Positions 8,894 to 17,595 of a stretch of 64,000 bases of DNA are shown piece after piece. Source of the DNA: Rhodoplanes serenus (GTDB lineage Bacteria > Pseudomonadota > Alphaproteobacteria > Rhizobiales > Xanthobacteraceae). The position numbers and the translations under genes were made by a program. The notes beneath the pieces were generated by a model. The model saw only the letters and a program-made list of their open reading frames with translations. It ran no database searches and was not told where the DNA came from. The stretch spans positions 61,730-125,729 of the forward strand of contig CAMDDZ010000003.1 of the NCBI GenBank assembly GCA_945893145.1. The letters run 5' to 3'. Within the stretch, counting starts at the first letter, position 1; the number at the start of each line of letters is the position of its first letter.

Positions 8894-9343
8894 ATGGCGA
8901 TTGCTCTTCAAATTTCAGATGTGCCTTCTCAAGAATTCTCCGTGGATGACTTCACGGCCAGTCTTCTTGCTGGAGTAGCAGCAAAGGGAAAGACGCGGAT
9001 ACCCATCGGTCATCCGCGCGTCGAGAACGGCTTCAAAGAGATCGTCGACCTGTTGCGCCAATCGGCGCTTACAGCGGAAAAAAACGGGCGTTCCGATTTT
9101 GCATTTCGCATATTGGAAGTATTGGAAGAACTGCGGCCTGATCCCAATTCAGGATTGTTTGAAGGCTTTTGGTCAAGCCTTCGGAGGCAGCAGCCGGGCC
9201 GCGCGTCGGTGCCAAATCCAAGTTATAATTTTTTGCAGCTCCGTTTACCTCCTCACGATGCAAAGGCTTACCTCGCCCGGTTGCCAAATGAATGGCAAAC
9301 CATTGTTGATGAGGCAGTGAAGCGTTTAATGAAAGGACTGTGA
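8894..9343 (+). CDS. Uncharacterised 149-residue protein upstream of the HD-PRTase gene
   Basis: I do not recognise a family. The protein is soluble, with no signal or membrane segment. An N-terminal part (QISDVPSQEFSVDDFTASLL) is followed by a helical region (FKEIVDLLRQSALTAEKNGR, then FAFRILEVLEELRP) and a C-terminal segment NFLQLRLPPHDAKAYLARLP ending in a helix. It starts with ATG at 8894, and its stop is 17 bp before the HD-PRTase ATG, so the two form an operon and this is a likely partner or regulator of the large enzyme. Codon use is AT-richer than the surrounding core genes, like the rest of this block. Confidence 0.65.
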   Translation: MAIALQISDVPSQEFSVDDFTASLLAGVAAKGKTRIPIGHPRVENGFKEIVDLLRQSALTAEKNGRSDFAFRILEVLEELRPDPNSGLFEGFWSSLRRQQPGRASVPNPSYNFLQLRLPPHDAKAYLARLPNEWQTIVDEAVKRLMKGL

Positions 9344-9360
9344 CCCGAGCTCGATAGAAG

Positions 9361-12279
9361 ATGTTCGCCTATGCAGAACGTGTAGCTCGCTGGGCAAATG
9401 TTCTCCGCGCTGATCCTATCTGGACTGAAGAATTAGAGAAAGCTTTTGACTCCATTGGTTTCGATCAAAATTACTTAGCTGGCTTACGGCAGGCTCGTCG
9501 CAACTACAGCCGCATCAAAGCGATCAAAGATCACATTTGGGGAATGATCGAGCTGGAGCCCGGCGATGCCTGGCTCTTGGATTGTCCTCTATTGCAGCGG
9601 ATGCGCCACGTTCGGCAAACGGGATTCACCTTCCTAACGTATCCTAACGCTCATCACACGAGGATGGAGCACTCGTTGGGAGTGTATCAAGTCGTAAAGC
9701 GATTACTCGCCAGCTTTCGGCGTACCCAAGAAGCATTCGCCATTGAAGGGCGGCTACACGGGCATCAACAAATCAACTTAACACCCGCTGCCTATCCTAG
9801 ACAGTCACGTCAGGAGACTTTGGTACTCCATGCTGCTCTTCTTCATGATGTGGGACATGGAGTTTTTTCGCACGTATCGGAGCGCCTGTTTGCCGCACAC
9901 TCCAACGAACTCAAAATTGGTAAGCAGTCAGTACGACAATTTCGCGACAGCTTCAGATTAAAATATGAATTGGTCGAAGGTGACGTACAAACCGGGAGGC
10001 CCAAACCCCTTGCCGAACTGCTGACGATAGCAATTATTACCTCAAAACGTTTCGAAGAGTTCTATAAGCTCCTGCCTGGCCGAGTTGACGACGACCCATT
10101 TCCCGATCTGTGCGACATTGCAGTGCTGGTACTGGGCGACCGAATAGAACCAAATGACTTTGCATTACCAGAAGTTCTCTCAGGTCCCGTGGATGCGGAC
10201 AAGATTGACTACATGATACGTGATGCTCACGCATGCGGCATTAGCATTGGAATCGACGTAGCGCGGGTATTTGTTCGAGCAGGCATCTACGAAGGTTCTC
10301 CTTCTTCACTTGAACATCTGAAACTTGCTGGGTTCAATGAAGGCCATCCCCTAAGGCTGTTCGTAATTGAACAATCCGGCACAGATGCGGTTCGCGAACT
10401 AGGGACAGCCCGCCTATCGCTCTATGAGCGAGTGTATAATCACCAGCTTACCAGAGGTGCCCAGGCAGCATTTGGCGATATGATACTGCGTGCTGCAAAG
10501 AGCACAGATTTTGCAATTGCACAGTATGCCGACTTTCTCACACTATGGCAGCAGCCGGAAGATGTGGTTCTTTCCAGTCTCAAACGTTGTGGCGACCCGG
10601 CGATCAACAGGACAGCGCAGTCGTTGCTTGCGCGCCAGCTCCCCAAACGCGCCGCTTGCTTTGCCCGAGAATACCTGAACGCGCCAGAAGCGCCGGTCGA
10701 TGTTGTAAGCAACGCACTCCAGGATGCACACGAATTGCGACTGCAAGAATTTGCAGACGCCATTCTCGCGCGCCTGGACGGACCTCGCGGTGCCGCATTG
10801 CTGGCTAGCATCCAACAAGAAGCAACCATCATCCATGAGAAGCTCACCAACGATCGTCCTCCTGGAATCTCGCTGCCAAAAGATCGTGCTCCGCCGTTGA
10901 TGAGGTTTCTACCGTATCCCCGGGCACATGATTCAACGCCACCGCCGGCGCTCGTGATCCGTGGCGATCGCGTTGAACGCTTTGGAGATCGGTATTTCAG
11001 TTACCTATATGCTGGGGAAACATCTTCTCAAATTGGCTACCTATTGGTCCCGGATGAGTGGCGAGAAATCGCCCTTTTAGCCTGCCAGAACGTTGTTTAT
11101 CGAAATTACGGAGAAGACTTCCGCGTTATCATCGAAGGAGATTTCACGGCTGAGGAGGCAAAACTCCGCAATGCCTCGATCGAGATTGAAGCCCAGTTTC
11201 GTCCATGCCTAAACGCCGAGCGCATAGCCCGCAGGTGTAAACTTCGAATCGGTGATGTTGACGCAATGTCTAAAGCGTTGATTCGAAGCGGATACTTCGA
11301 CTCCATTCCTGCTCTTTTCCCACACCGGATTACAAAAGAAATAGAAAGCATTGCAGAACGATTTTCTGAATTTTCTGGTGAACAAGGATGGAAAGTTGGC
11401 GCGCCTCACGTAGCGACATTTGTTAGTCAGTTTCCTCCAGGACTTCGGTCTGAGTTGATCTCACTACTCCAAACTCCGAATCGATTTCTGTTCTTAGGTC
11501 GAGATACAACCATAAAGTTGGTCGCAAATGGCCTAGCGACACTCAATCTTCCCACACCGCTGCATTTAGTCCCTCTCACGCCAAGCAGTGGCCAATATAT
11601 CAGGACTCACATTCGGGGCTCGGTTGATCCGAAGAACGTGGTCGTGCACGCAAGTCTGAATGCAGCTTTGGCGGCGGTTAAGAACGGAGGTTCCGTTGCA
11701 TTCATCGACGACAACATTTCGTCGGGCACACAGTCCTCACGTCAACTGGACATTTACATGGGCGGCTCTGTTGAGAAGCCTCAAGGGAACTACATAATCG
11801 ATGCCTTGGATGAAAGTGAAAAAGCTCTTCTGCGATCGCGTCCGATTGCGGCTGCATTCTCTGTGGGGCACGAAGATGGACGAGCTAAACTTGCAGAGAC
11901 TGCCCGCAAACATGGAATTCAACTAGCGCCGGGGCACATTGTCTGGGGACGCCCAATCACCGATTTTTCAGGAAAGGGCGCAATATCCGACGCTCTACGA
12001 ACGTTCCTCGAACAAGTCGGTACGTCCGTTTTGCAAAGAAGATTTGAACGGGAGGGTAACGGGAATGCTGAACGGATCGCTCAAGAATTCGCCCTAGGAT
12101 ATGGTCGCCTTGAAGCTTTGGTAGCGACATCCTTCAGCGTGCCGACAGCCACTTATCCAGCTTTTTGGTGCCCCGGATTTCGGAACGTTCCGCAAGATCA
12201 GGGTAAGTCTCCGTTTCAGATACCGTGGATGCCACTATTTCTTCGGACAAACATGCTTCGACATTTGGTACTTGGATAG
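9361..12279 (+). CDS. SAMHD1/dGTPase-type HD hydrolase fused to a PRTase-like (PRTase-CE type) domain
   Basis: This 972-residue protein has two recognisable ends. Residues about 57-290 are an HD phosphohydrolase of the SAMHD1/dGTPase class: DHIWGMIEL, LLDCPLLQRMRHVRQTG, HHTRMEHSLGV with His104, LLHDVGHG with His162-Asp163, and PVDADKIDYMIRDAHACG with the final metal Asp278. About 290-650 is helical and unassigned. Residues about 660-972 resemble the PRTase-CE domain of predicted bacterial conflict systems, with a PRPP-loop-like VAFIDDNISSGTQ at 779-791 and a C-terminal block ending TYPAFWCPGF and PWMPLFLR. An HD enzyme could deplete dNTPs or process a nucleotide; the PRTase could make or sense a phosphoribosyl product. 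It lies in an AT-rich block behind tRNA-Gly. Domain calls are motif-based; a defence role is inference. Confidence 0.75.
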   Translation: MFAYAERVARWANVLRADPIWTEELEKAFDSIGFDQNYLAGLRQARRNYSRIKAIKDHIWGMIELEPGDAWLLDCPLLQRMRHVRQTGFTFLTYPNAHHTRMEHSLGVYQVVKRLLASFRRTQEAFAIEGRLHGHQQINLTPAAYPRQSRQETLVLHAALLHDVGHGVFSHVSERLFAAHSNELKIGKQSVRQFRDSFRLKYELVEGDVQTGRPKPLAELLTIAIITSKRFEEFYKLLPGRVDDDPFPDLCDIAVLVLGDRIEPNDFALPEVLSGPVDADKIDYMIRDAHACGISIGIDVARVFVRAGIYEGSPSSLEHLKLAGFNEGHPLRLFVIEQSGTDAVRELGTARLSLYERVYNHQLTRGAQAAFGDMILRAAKSTDFAIAQYADFLTLWQQPEDVVLSSLKRCGDPAINRTAQSLLARQLPKRAACFAREYLNAPEAPVDVVSNALQDAHELRLQEFADAILARLDGPRGAALLASIQQEATIIHEKLTNDRPPGISLPKDRAPPLMRFLPYPRAHDSTPPPALVIRGDRVERFGDRYFSYLYAGETSSQIGYLLVPDEWREIALLACQNVVYRNYGEDFRVIIEGDFTAEEAKLRNASIEIEAQFRPCLNAERIARRCKLRIGDVDAMSKALIRSGYFDSIPALFPHRITKEIESIAERFSEFSGEQGWKVGAPHVATFVSQFPPGLRSELISLLQTPNRFLFLGRDTTIKLVANGLATLNLPTPLHLVPLTPSSGQYIRTHIRGSVDPKNVVVHASLNAALAAVKNGGSVAFIDDNISSGTQSSRQLDIYMGGSVEKPQGNYIIDALDESEKALLRSRPIAAAFSVGHEDGRAKLAETARKHGIQLAPGHIVWGRPITDFSGKGAISDALRTFLEQVGTSVLQRRFEREGNGNAERIAQEFALGYGRLEALVATSFSVPTATYPAFWCPGFRNVPQDQGKSPFQIPWMPLFLRTNMLRHLVLG

Positions 12280-12302
12280 TCTGGAGTCTCGGCCCTTCGG
12301 GT

Positions 12303-12597
12303 GGCGCCTGCGCGCGGGATTCGTAACTCCGCTCCCGGGAGGCTCGGGTTGCTCGCTTCTCTCATGAGGAGAGGAGTCCCGACGCCAAAAATCGCCGCGA
12401 TGAAGCGCTAAGAGGCGAGCGCCCGTTCGCACCGGGCGGAGACACGCCTCGCAAGCGTGTGCCGGACCGCAGTCCGGCTTGGGGCCTATGGCTCCGGCGC
12501 CTTTCGGCGCTTCATCCCCTTCCGATCTTTCCGAGGGCGACACGAGACGGCGTCCGGGCGCCGAACCATCCCGGCGATCGCGCATGTCTTCAACACA
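12303..12597 (+). repeat. Large diverged dispersed repeat, copy 1 (end of the accessory block)
   Basis: This non-coding unit shares ordered blocks with 56236-56625: GGCGCCTGCGCGCGGGATTC near its start, then CTCCCGGGAGG, CAAAAATCGCCGCGATG in the middle, and CCCGGCGATC followed by a CAACACA end. This copy lacks about 95 bp relative to the other. It begins 23 bp after the HD-PRTase stop and may mark the block's right edge. Small ORFs across it are not conserved in frame between copies. Confidence 0.8.
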
Positions 12598-13075
12598 ACA
12601 CGTCCGCACCACCAGAGCAGGGCGTGCCCCGCTCAAAATTTTCTCCACTCTCATCACGTCTTCCACAGCGCGCCCGCGCGGATGGCGTGCTCTGCAACCG
12701 ACAACGTGTGGTGGAAAAGCCGCAGTGGTGGATATTAATGGGGATGCAAAATTGTTTTCCCAAGTGAATCACAGCACGTCCATAAGCAATGCACATCTCA
12801 TACCGAAGCTTCCTGACATTTCCGCGTCAAATTCACTTTTGAATCAAGCAGCATAGAAACGATCCACCGGTTCCACGGCGGTGTGGCGTACCGGCGAATG
12901 TCCTCTACGGCTCGTCAGGGTGTTATTCCCCGCTTTGCCCAGCTCCCACAATTGTGTGTGAACGCGCGCTCGCTGATCGTGACGTCATCGATGCCTGACA
13001 AGGCAGCGAGACGTTGCGGTGTCGTGTTGCGTGCCGTGTTCCAAAACAACCGTAAAAGCAAAGAGGGGCCCGTTC
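12598..13075. other. Intergenic region without a convincing gene
   Basis: About 480 bp between the repeat and the beta-barrel gene hold only short, compositionally implausible ORFs. The promoter of the beta-barrel gene must lie here; I could not pick a clear -35/-10. A GAGGGG Shine-Dalgarno sits at 13063-13068. Confidence 0.6.
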
Positions 13076-14431
13076 ATGCATCGCGTTGTAGGGTTGTCAG
13101 TTGTTCTTGCCACCGTGTTGAGTGCGAATGCCGCGCTTGCACAAACCGCCACAACCACATTGCAGCCGGCCAGCGGGCCGAGTTCGGTCGGCGTTGACGT
13201 TTGGTCCACACTTTATCCACGACCGCCGCAATCGACCATCACGCAGCCGACGCTTCGGGCTGCGAACCAGCCGGTGACCAGCGGTCCGGTGCAGCCGGTT
13301 GGCATCAACGCCGGCAACGTCATCTGGTATCCGTCGATTACCGGCGCCACGTTCTACGACGACAACGTGTTTGCGCGCAGTTCCAACCGGGTGGGCGATT
13401 GGGCGGCGATCGTGCGTCCGGAGCTCGCTTGGCGCTCGAACAACTGGGCCAACGCCCAGGTCGGCGCCGATGCCTTTATCGAGAAGCGCTGGTATCGCCA
13501 GTTCAAGAGCGAAGATCAGCTCAATGGCGCGGCCCAAATCGGCGGCACCGCGCAGCCCGACGCCAACACCCAACTCGTCGGCCGGCTCGCCTATCTCCAC
13601 GCTCATGAGGATCGCGGCACCAGCGATTCCGTCAACACGTCCTTCGCCAGACCATTGGCATACGACCAGTTCGAGGCGGCGGGCGCGATCAACAAACGCT
13701 TCGACCGAGTGTGGACCTCGCTCGGCGCCGCCGGTGCCTGGATCCATTTCCAGGATCCGACGCTCAACGGCCTTACGATCAGCCAAGCCTATCGCAACGG
13801 TGCGATTGTCCGCGTTCCGGCGCGCGTCGGCTATGTGATTGCGCCGTCGACCAGCGTCTTCGGCGAGGTCTCCGTCAACCGGCGCGACTTCCGTGACGAT
13901 GCATTCGACTCGCGCGGCTACCGCGTGGTGGGCGGCATGCTGTTCGAACCGGGCGCCGGCTCGCGTCTGAAAGGCGAAGTCTTTGCCGGCTATATGGCGC
14001 AGAACTACAACGGCGCGTCGTTCCAGAAGGTCTCGACCTGGACCTTCGGCAGCAGCCTGGCGGTGCTGGTCGCGAACAACGTGACCGCGGTGTTCGAAGG
14101 CCGCCGTGATGCGCGCGAAGCATCGCTCAGCGGCGGTCAGGTCCCTGGCGACGGCGTCAGCGTCGTCGAAACCATGGCAGCGGTGCGGGCCGACGTGCTG
14201 GTGGCGCCGAACTTCGTGATTGGTGGTGGTGTCGCCTATCTGTCGGATCAGTATCTCGGCGCCAACCGCACCGATCGGAGCTGGAGCCCGCTGGCGTCCG
14301 CCAAATACTTCGTCAACAGGAACCTGACGCTCGGCTTCGACTACCGCTATCTGACTTTCGACTCGAGCGGGCTCGGCGTCAACGGCTACTACAAGAACGT
14401 CTATCTGTTCTCGGCGAACCTGCGCTACTGA
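13076..14431 (+). CDS. Outer-membrane beta-barrel protein
   Basis: This encodes 451 residues. A Sec signal peptide (MHRVVGLSVVLATVLSANAA, cleavage after ALAQ) is followed by a Thr/Pro-rich linker and then alternating amphipathic strands typical of barrels (for example NVIWYPSITGATFYDDNVFA, TWTFGSSLAVLVANNVTAVF, NLTLGFDYRYLTF). The protein ends in FSANLRY, a C-terminal aromatic beta-signal for the BAM machinery. It resembles the uncharacterised barrels (BBP2_2-like) frequent in Rhizobiales; the function is unknown. The ATG at 13076 has GAGGGG upstream and places the signal peptide at the N-terminus; the longer frame from 13019 does not. It is convergent with the repeat protein and shares its terminator. 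Confidence 0.82.
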   Translation: MHRVVGLSVVLATVLSANAALAQTATTTLQPASGPSSVGVDVWSTLYPRPPQSTITQPTLRAANQPVTSGPVQPVGINAGNVIWYPSITGATFYDDNVFARSSNRVGDWAAIVRPELAWRSNNWANAQVGADAFIEKRWYRQFKSEDQLNGAAQIGGTAQPDANTQLVGRLAYLHAHEDRGTSDSVNTSFARPLAYDQFEAAGAINKRFDRVWTSLGAAGAWIHFQDPTLNGLTISQAYRNGAIVRVPARVGYVIAPSTSVFGEVSVNRRDFRDDAFDSRGYRVVGGMLFEPGAGSRLKGEVFAGYMAQNYNGASFQKVSTWTFGSSLAVLVANNVTAVFEGRRDAREASLSGGQVPGDGVSVVETMAAVRADVLVAPNFVIGGGVAYLSDQYLGANRTDRSWSPLASAKYFVNRNLTLGFDYRYLTFDSSGLGVNGYYKNVYLFSANLRY

Positions 14432-14486
14432 GCGGCCCTGCGCTGCTGAGCAGACCTACGTTACTGAGATTGTCCGAACGGCAAAA

Positions 14487-14513
14487 AAACGGGGTCCCGC
14501 AGGACCCCGTTTT
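14487..14513. terminator. Bidirectional intrinsic terminator
   Basis: A perfect stem AAACGGGGTCC/GGACCCCGTTT has a CGCAG-type loop, an A-tract on the left and T residues on the right. It therefore works for both the beta-barrel gene (+) and the repeat-protein gene (-), which converge on it. Confidence 0.85.
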
Positions 14514-14542
14514 CGCTTGTGTTGACGGTTGGGCTAGGCGCG

Positions 14543-17389
14543 TTACCGCTGCGCCACGCCAACCTCTTGCGCGATGCGCGGGATGCGGCGTGCCGCCAGC
14601 CAGCACACATCCACGATCTTCTTGCTGTAGCGCTTCGGATTCCGGAGCACCAGGATGCAGCGGTTGGCGAGCTTGTCGAGATCCGCGGCGCTCATCCCGG
14701 CGAAGGCATCGTTGCCGCCATCGCTGTAGGTGCCGCTGAACCCGCCGATCGCGATGCCGCCACCGCCACCGCCGCTGCTGTCGCCAGCAATGATGGTGGT
14801 GTTGTTGGTGGTCGACGTCGTGGTCGTGTTGGTCGTGTCGCCGATGGTGTCCCCGGTGCTGCCGAGGATTTCGGTGAGCGTGTCGCCGAGGTTGGTCACC
14901 GTGGTGTTCAGCGTGTCACCCAGATTGGTGACGGTGCTGTTCACGGCGCCTGTCACGTCGCCGACCGAAGGCAGCGTCGGCAGCGTGGGAAGCGTCGGCA
15001 ATGTCGGCAGCGTCACGCCGGGCAGTGTCGGCAGGGTCGCGCCAGGCGGTTCCGTGCCGCCGAGGACGCTGACAACAACCGAGCCAACCGTGGTGCCGGT
15101 TCCGGTGTTGCCGGTGTCGTTGCCGGTGATGTTGCCGACCCCGACGTTGGTCGAGCTGATCGGCGCGGTTCCGGTATCGCCGGTGTTGGCGCCGGTGTTG
15201 AGTGCGCCGACGTTGGTCGAGCCGAGCTGATTGCCGGTCGACTGATCGCCAGTGAGGCTGCCGTTGTTCAGGGCCGCAACATTGGTCGAGCCAACCTGGC
15301 TGCCCGGGCCGGTATCGCCGGTCGGGCTGTTGGTGTTCAGCACGCTGGCGTTGGTGCCGACTCCAGTCGTGCCGCTCGTCGAGCTGCCGGTCGGGCTGTT
15401 GGTGTCGAGCACGCTGGCATTGATGCCTGCGAGCTGGTTACCGCTGCCCGTGGTGCCGGTCGGACTTGTGGTGTCCAGCACGCCGGCATTGGTGCCGACG
15501 ATCTGATTGCCGGCGCCAGTGTTACCGACTGGGCTTGCGGTGTTCAGCACGCCCGCGTTGACGCCAGCGACCTGATCGCCAGTGCCGGTGTTGCCGGTCG
15601 GGCTGCCGAGGTTAGCGACGCCGACATTGCCGGTGGCGAGCGCGTCGCCCGTGCCGGTGGTGCCAGTCGGGCTGGCGGCGTTCAGCACGCCCGCGTTGAC
15701 GCCCGCGACCTGGTCGCCAGTGCCGGGGTTACCGGTCGGGCTACCAAGATTAGCGACGCCCGCGTTGGCGGTGCCGAGGTTGTTGTCGCCAGGACCCGCG
15801 TTGCCGGTCGAGCTTGTGGTGTTCAACACGCCCGCATTGGCGGCCGCGAGGCCGTCATTGGTGGCGGCGCCGGTGTTGCCGGTGGGGCTTGCTGTGTTCA
15901 GCACGCCCGCGTTGGCCGCGGCGGTCTGGTCGGCAGTGCCAGTGTTACCGGTCGGGCTGCCAAGATTGGCGACGCCGACATTGCCAGCAGCGGCCTGATC
16001 GCCGGGTCCGGTGTTGCCGGTGGGGCTTGCGACGTTCAGCACGCCCGCATTGGCGGCTGCGACGCCGTTGTCACCCGGGCCGGTGTTGCCGGTCGGGCTT
16101 CCAAGGTTGGCGATGCCGGTGTTGGAGCCGACCAGCTGATTGCCGCTGCCGGTCGTGCCGGTCGGGCTCGCGGCGTTCAGCACGCCCGCGTTGACGCCAG
16201 CGACCTGATCGCCAGTGCCGGTGGTTCCGGTGGGGCTCGCTGCATTCAGCACGCCGACATTGGCGGCGGCCACGCCGTTGTTGCCCGGGCCGGTGTTACC
16301 GGTCGGGCTGGCGAGGTTGCCGATGCCAACGTTGGTCGAAGTGGCTTGAGTGCCGCTCGCCGCGTTGCCGGTCGGGCTGGACGGCGCATTCAGCGCGCCG
16401 ACGTTGGTGGAGGCGACGCCGGTGTCGCCGGGGCCGGTGTTCCCGGTGTTGGCGGCATTGAGGATGCTAGCGTTGGTCGACGCCAGACCATTGTCACCGG
16501 TGTTGTTGTTTCCGGTGTTTGTGCCGGGCGCATTGAGCGCACTGACGTTGGTCGAAGCCAGGCCATTGTTGTTCGCCGCGTTGCCGGTGTTGGTGCCGGT
16601 GGCGTTCAGCGCGCTCACGTTGGTGGAAGCGAGCCCGCTGTTTGGCGTGCTGTCGCCGGTCGTGGCGCCAGGTGCGTTGAGGATGCTGGCGTTGGTGGAG
16701 ACGATCGGCGTGTCGGTGCCGTTGCCGGTCGTGGTGCTGGCGGCGAGAGCTGGGTTCGTTGCACTGCCGAGCGTGACGGTTACGCTCGGATCAGGATTGA
16801 CCTTGACGGTCAGGCCCTTGGTCCCGCCGATGTTGACGACGCGCGGATTGGTGATGCCAGGCGCTGCCTTGTTGGCCCATCGCTTGAGCGCTGCCTGCGT
16901 CCGCACGCTGGCGTGACCGACGGTCCCGACCACGACGTTGCTCTTGTACTTCACGACCTTGCCGGTCGGTGCAATCAGAGCGTTGATCGTGCGGTTCACG
17001 CCGTTCGTGTTGCGCTGAATTTGCTGATTGGTTCGGCCAGTAACGGGAGCCGTGGTCCGGTTGCCGAAGTTGGCGGCACCGGAGAAGAAGCTGTTGCCGG
17101 TGAAGCTGCTGGTGAAGCCGCTGCCAGGCGTACCCGTCGGATTGGACGTGATACCGGATGTGATGCCGCCAGTGACGCCGCTGGTGACACCACTGGTAAT
17201 GCCGCCGACGGAACCGGTGACGCCGCTGGTCACTCCACCGAGGGTTGTGCCACCGATCGATACTCCAAGGGCCTTGCCGACCGGGCCGGCGAACGTCGGT
17301 GTGCTGAGGGCCGTGCTCAAGCAAAGCGCGGCAACCGCCGCGCCCAGAACCTTACCTGTTTGATTTGACTTGGCTTTTTTGGCTGTCAT
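14543..17389 (-). CDS. Secreted repetitive protein with about 23 tandem 23-residue repeats
   Basis: This 948-residue protein is of unknown family. A Sec leader (GKVLGAAVAALCLSTALS ending TFAG) is followed by a Gly/Ser/Thr-rich region and a small domain (NRTINALIAPTGKVVKYKSN). An array of about 23 units follows, with consensus near NAGVLNxASPTGNTGxGDQVAG. Then come PTLPTLPTLPTLP, a Thr/Asn-rich tract, six glycines and a conserved-looking end (DLDKLANRCILVLRNPKRY, then VDVCWLAARR) with two cysteines. The alternating small/hydrophobic NxGVLN core suggests a beta-solenoid or surface fibre, but this is inference. The ATG at 17389 with GGGAGAGGCG is preferred over the longer frame. Acidic, Lys/Arg-poor repeats and unit-length variation suggest array instability. 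Confidence 0.75.
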   Translation of the reverse strand: MTAKKAKSNQTGKVLGAAVAALCLSTALSTPTFAGPVGKALGVSIGGTTLGGVTSGVTGSVGGITSGVTSGVTGGITSGITSNPTGTPGSGFTSSFTGNSFFSGAANFGNRTTAPVTGRTNQQIQRNTNGVNRTINALIAPTGKVVKYKSNVVVGTVGHASVRTQAALKRWANKAAPGITNPRVVNIGGTKGLTVKVNPDPSVTVTLGSATNPALAASTTTGNGTDTPIVSTNASILNAPGATTGDSTPNSGLASTNVSALNATGTNTGNAANNNGLASTNVSALNAPGTNTGNNNTGDNGLASTNASILNAANTGNTGPGDTGVASTNVGALNAPSSPTGNAASGTQATSTNVGIGNLASPTGNTGPGNNGVAAANVGVLNAASPTGTTGTGDQVAGVNAGVLNAASPTGTTGSGNQLVGSNTGIANLGSPTGNTGPGDNGVAAANAGVLNVASPTGNTGPGDQAAAGNVGVANLGSPTGNTGTADQTAAANAGVLNTASPTGNTGAATNDGLAAANAGVLNTTSSTGNAGPGDNNLGTANAGVANLGSPTGNPGTGDQVAGVNAGVLNAASPTGTTGTGDALATGNVGVANLGSPTGNTGTGDQVAGVNAGVLNTASPVGNTGAGNQIVGTNAGVLDTTSPTGTTGSGNQLAGINASVLDTNSPTGSSTSGTTGVGTNASVLNTNSPTGDTGPGSQVGSTNVAALNNGSLTGDQSTGNQLGSTNVGALNTGANTGDTGTAPISSTNVGVGNITGNDTGNTGTGTTVGSVVVSVLGGTEPPGATLPTLPGVTLPTLPTLPTLPTLPSVGDVTGAVNSTVTNLGDTLNTTVTNLGDTLTEILGSTGDTIGDTTNTTTTSTTNNTTIIAGDSSGGGGGGIAIGGFSGTYSDGGNDAFAGMSAADLDKLANRCILVLRNPKRYSKKIVDVCWLAARRIPRIAQEVGVAQR
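15100..16706 (-). repeat. In-frame tandem repeat array (about 69-bp units)
   Basis: About 23 coding repeats, each near 69 bp (23 codons, some 22-25), lie within the secreted repetitive protein. Every unit carries an Asn-rich N(A/V)(G/S)(V/A/I)LN core and most carry SPTGxTG. The variants group into two alternating types (VLNxASPTG and VANLGSPTG), hinting that the array grew by duplication of two-unit blocks. Confidence 0.85.
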
Positions 17390-17595
17390 GTCGCCTCTCC
17401 CACGTGGCCGTTGCGGCCGTAGACTATTAAGAGTCTGGTAACCAACGTAGCTGGTGAGGCACAGGTTCCCCTTTGCCGTGCAATTTTGAGCACTTTCGAC
17501 TCGCGCCGGTTGCAAACCGGATTGTGCAGTGCGTTGATGTGAAATGATGTGCCGCGAAAATGATGCCGTGGCGCTGCCGCTTAGATTTTTGGCGT

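Noticed and set aside
12235..12666. 143-codon minus-strand frame near the end of the HD-PRTase gene
   Set aside because: It lies inside the dispersed repeat and is not conserved in frame in the second copy.
15100..16706. Regular 69-bp spacing resembling a CRISPR array
   Set aside because: The repeats are in frame, translate to a conserved peptide and have no unique spacers; no cas genes are present.
14519..17368. 949-codon frame opposite the repetitive protein, also repetitive
   Set aside because: Its repeats are the reverse complement of the coding repeats; it has no leader and the opposite strand has a signal peptide and Shine-Dalgarno.
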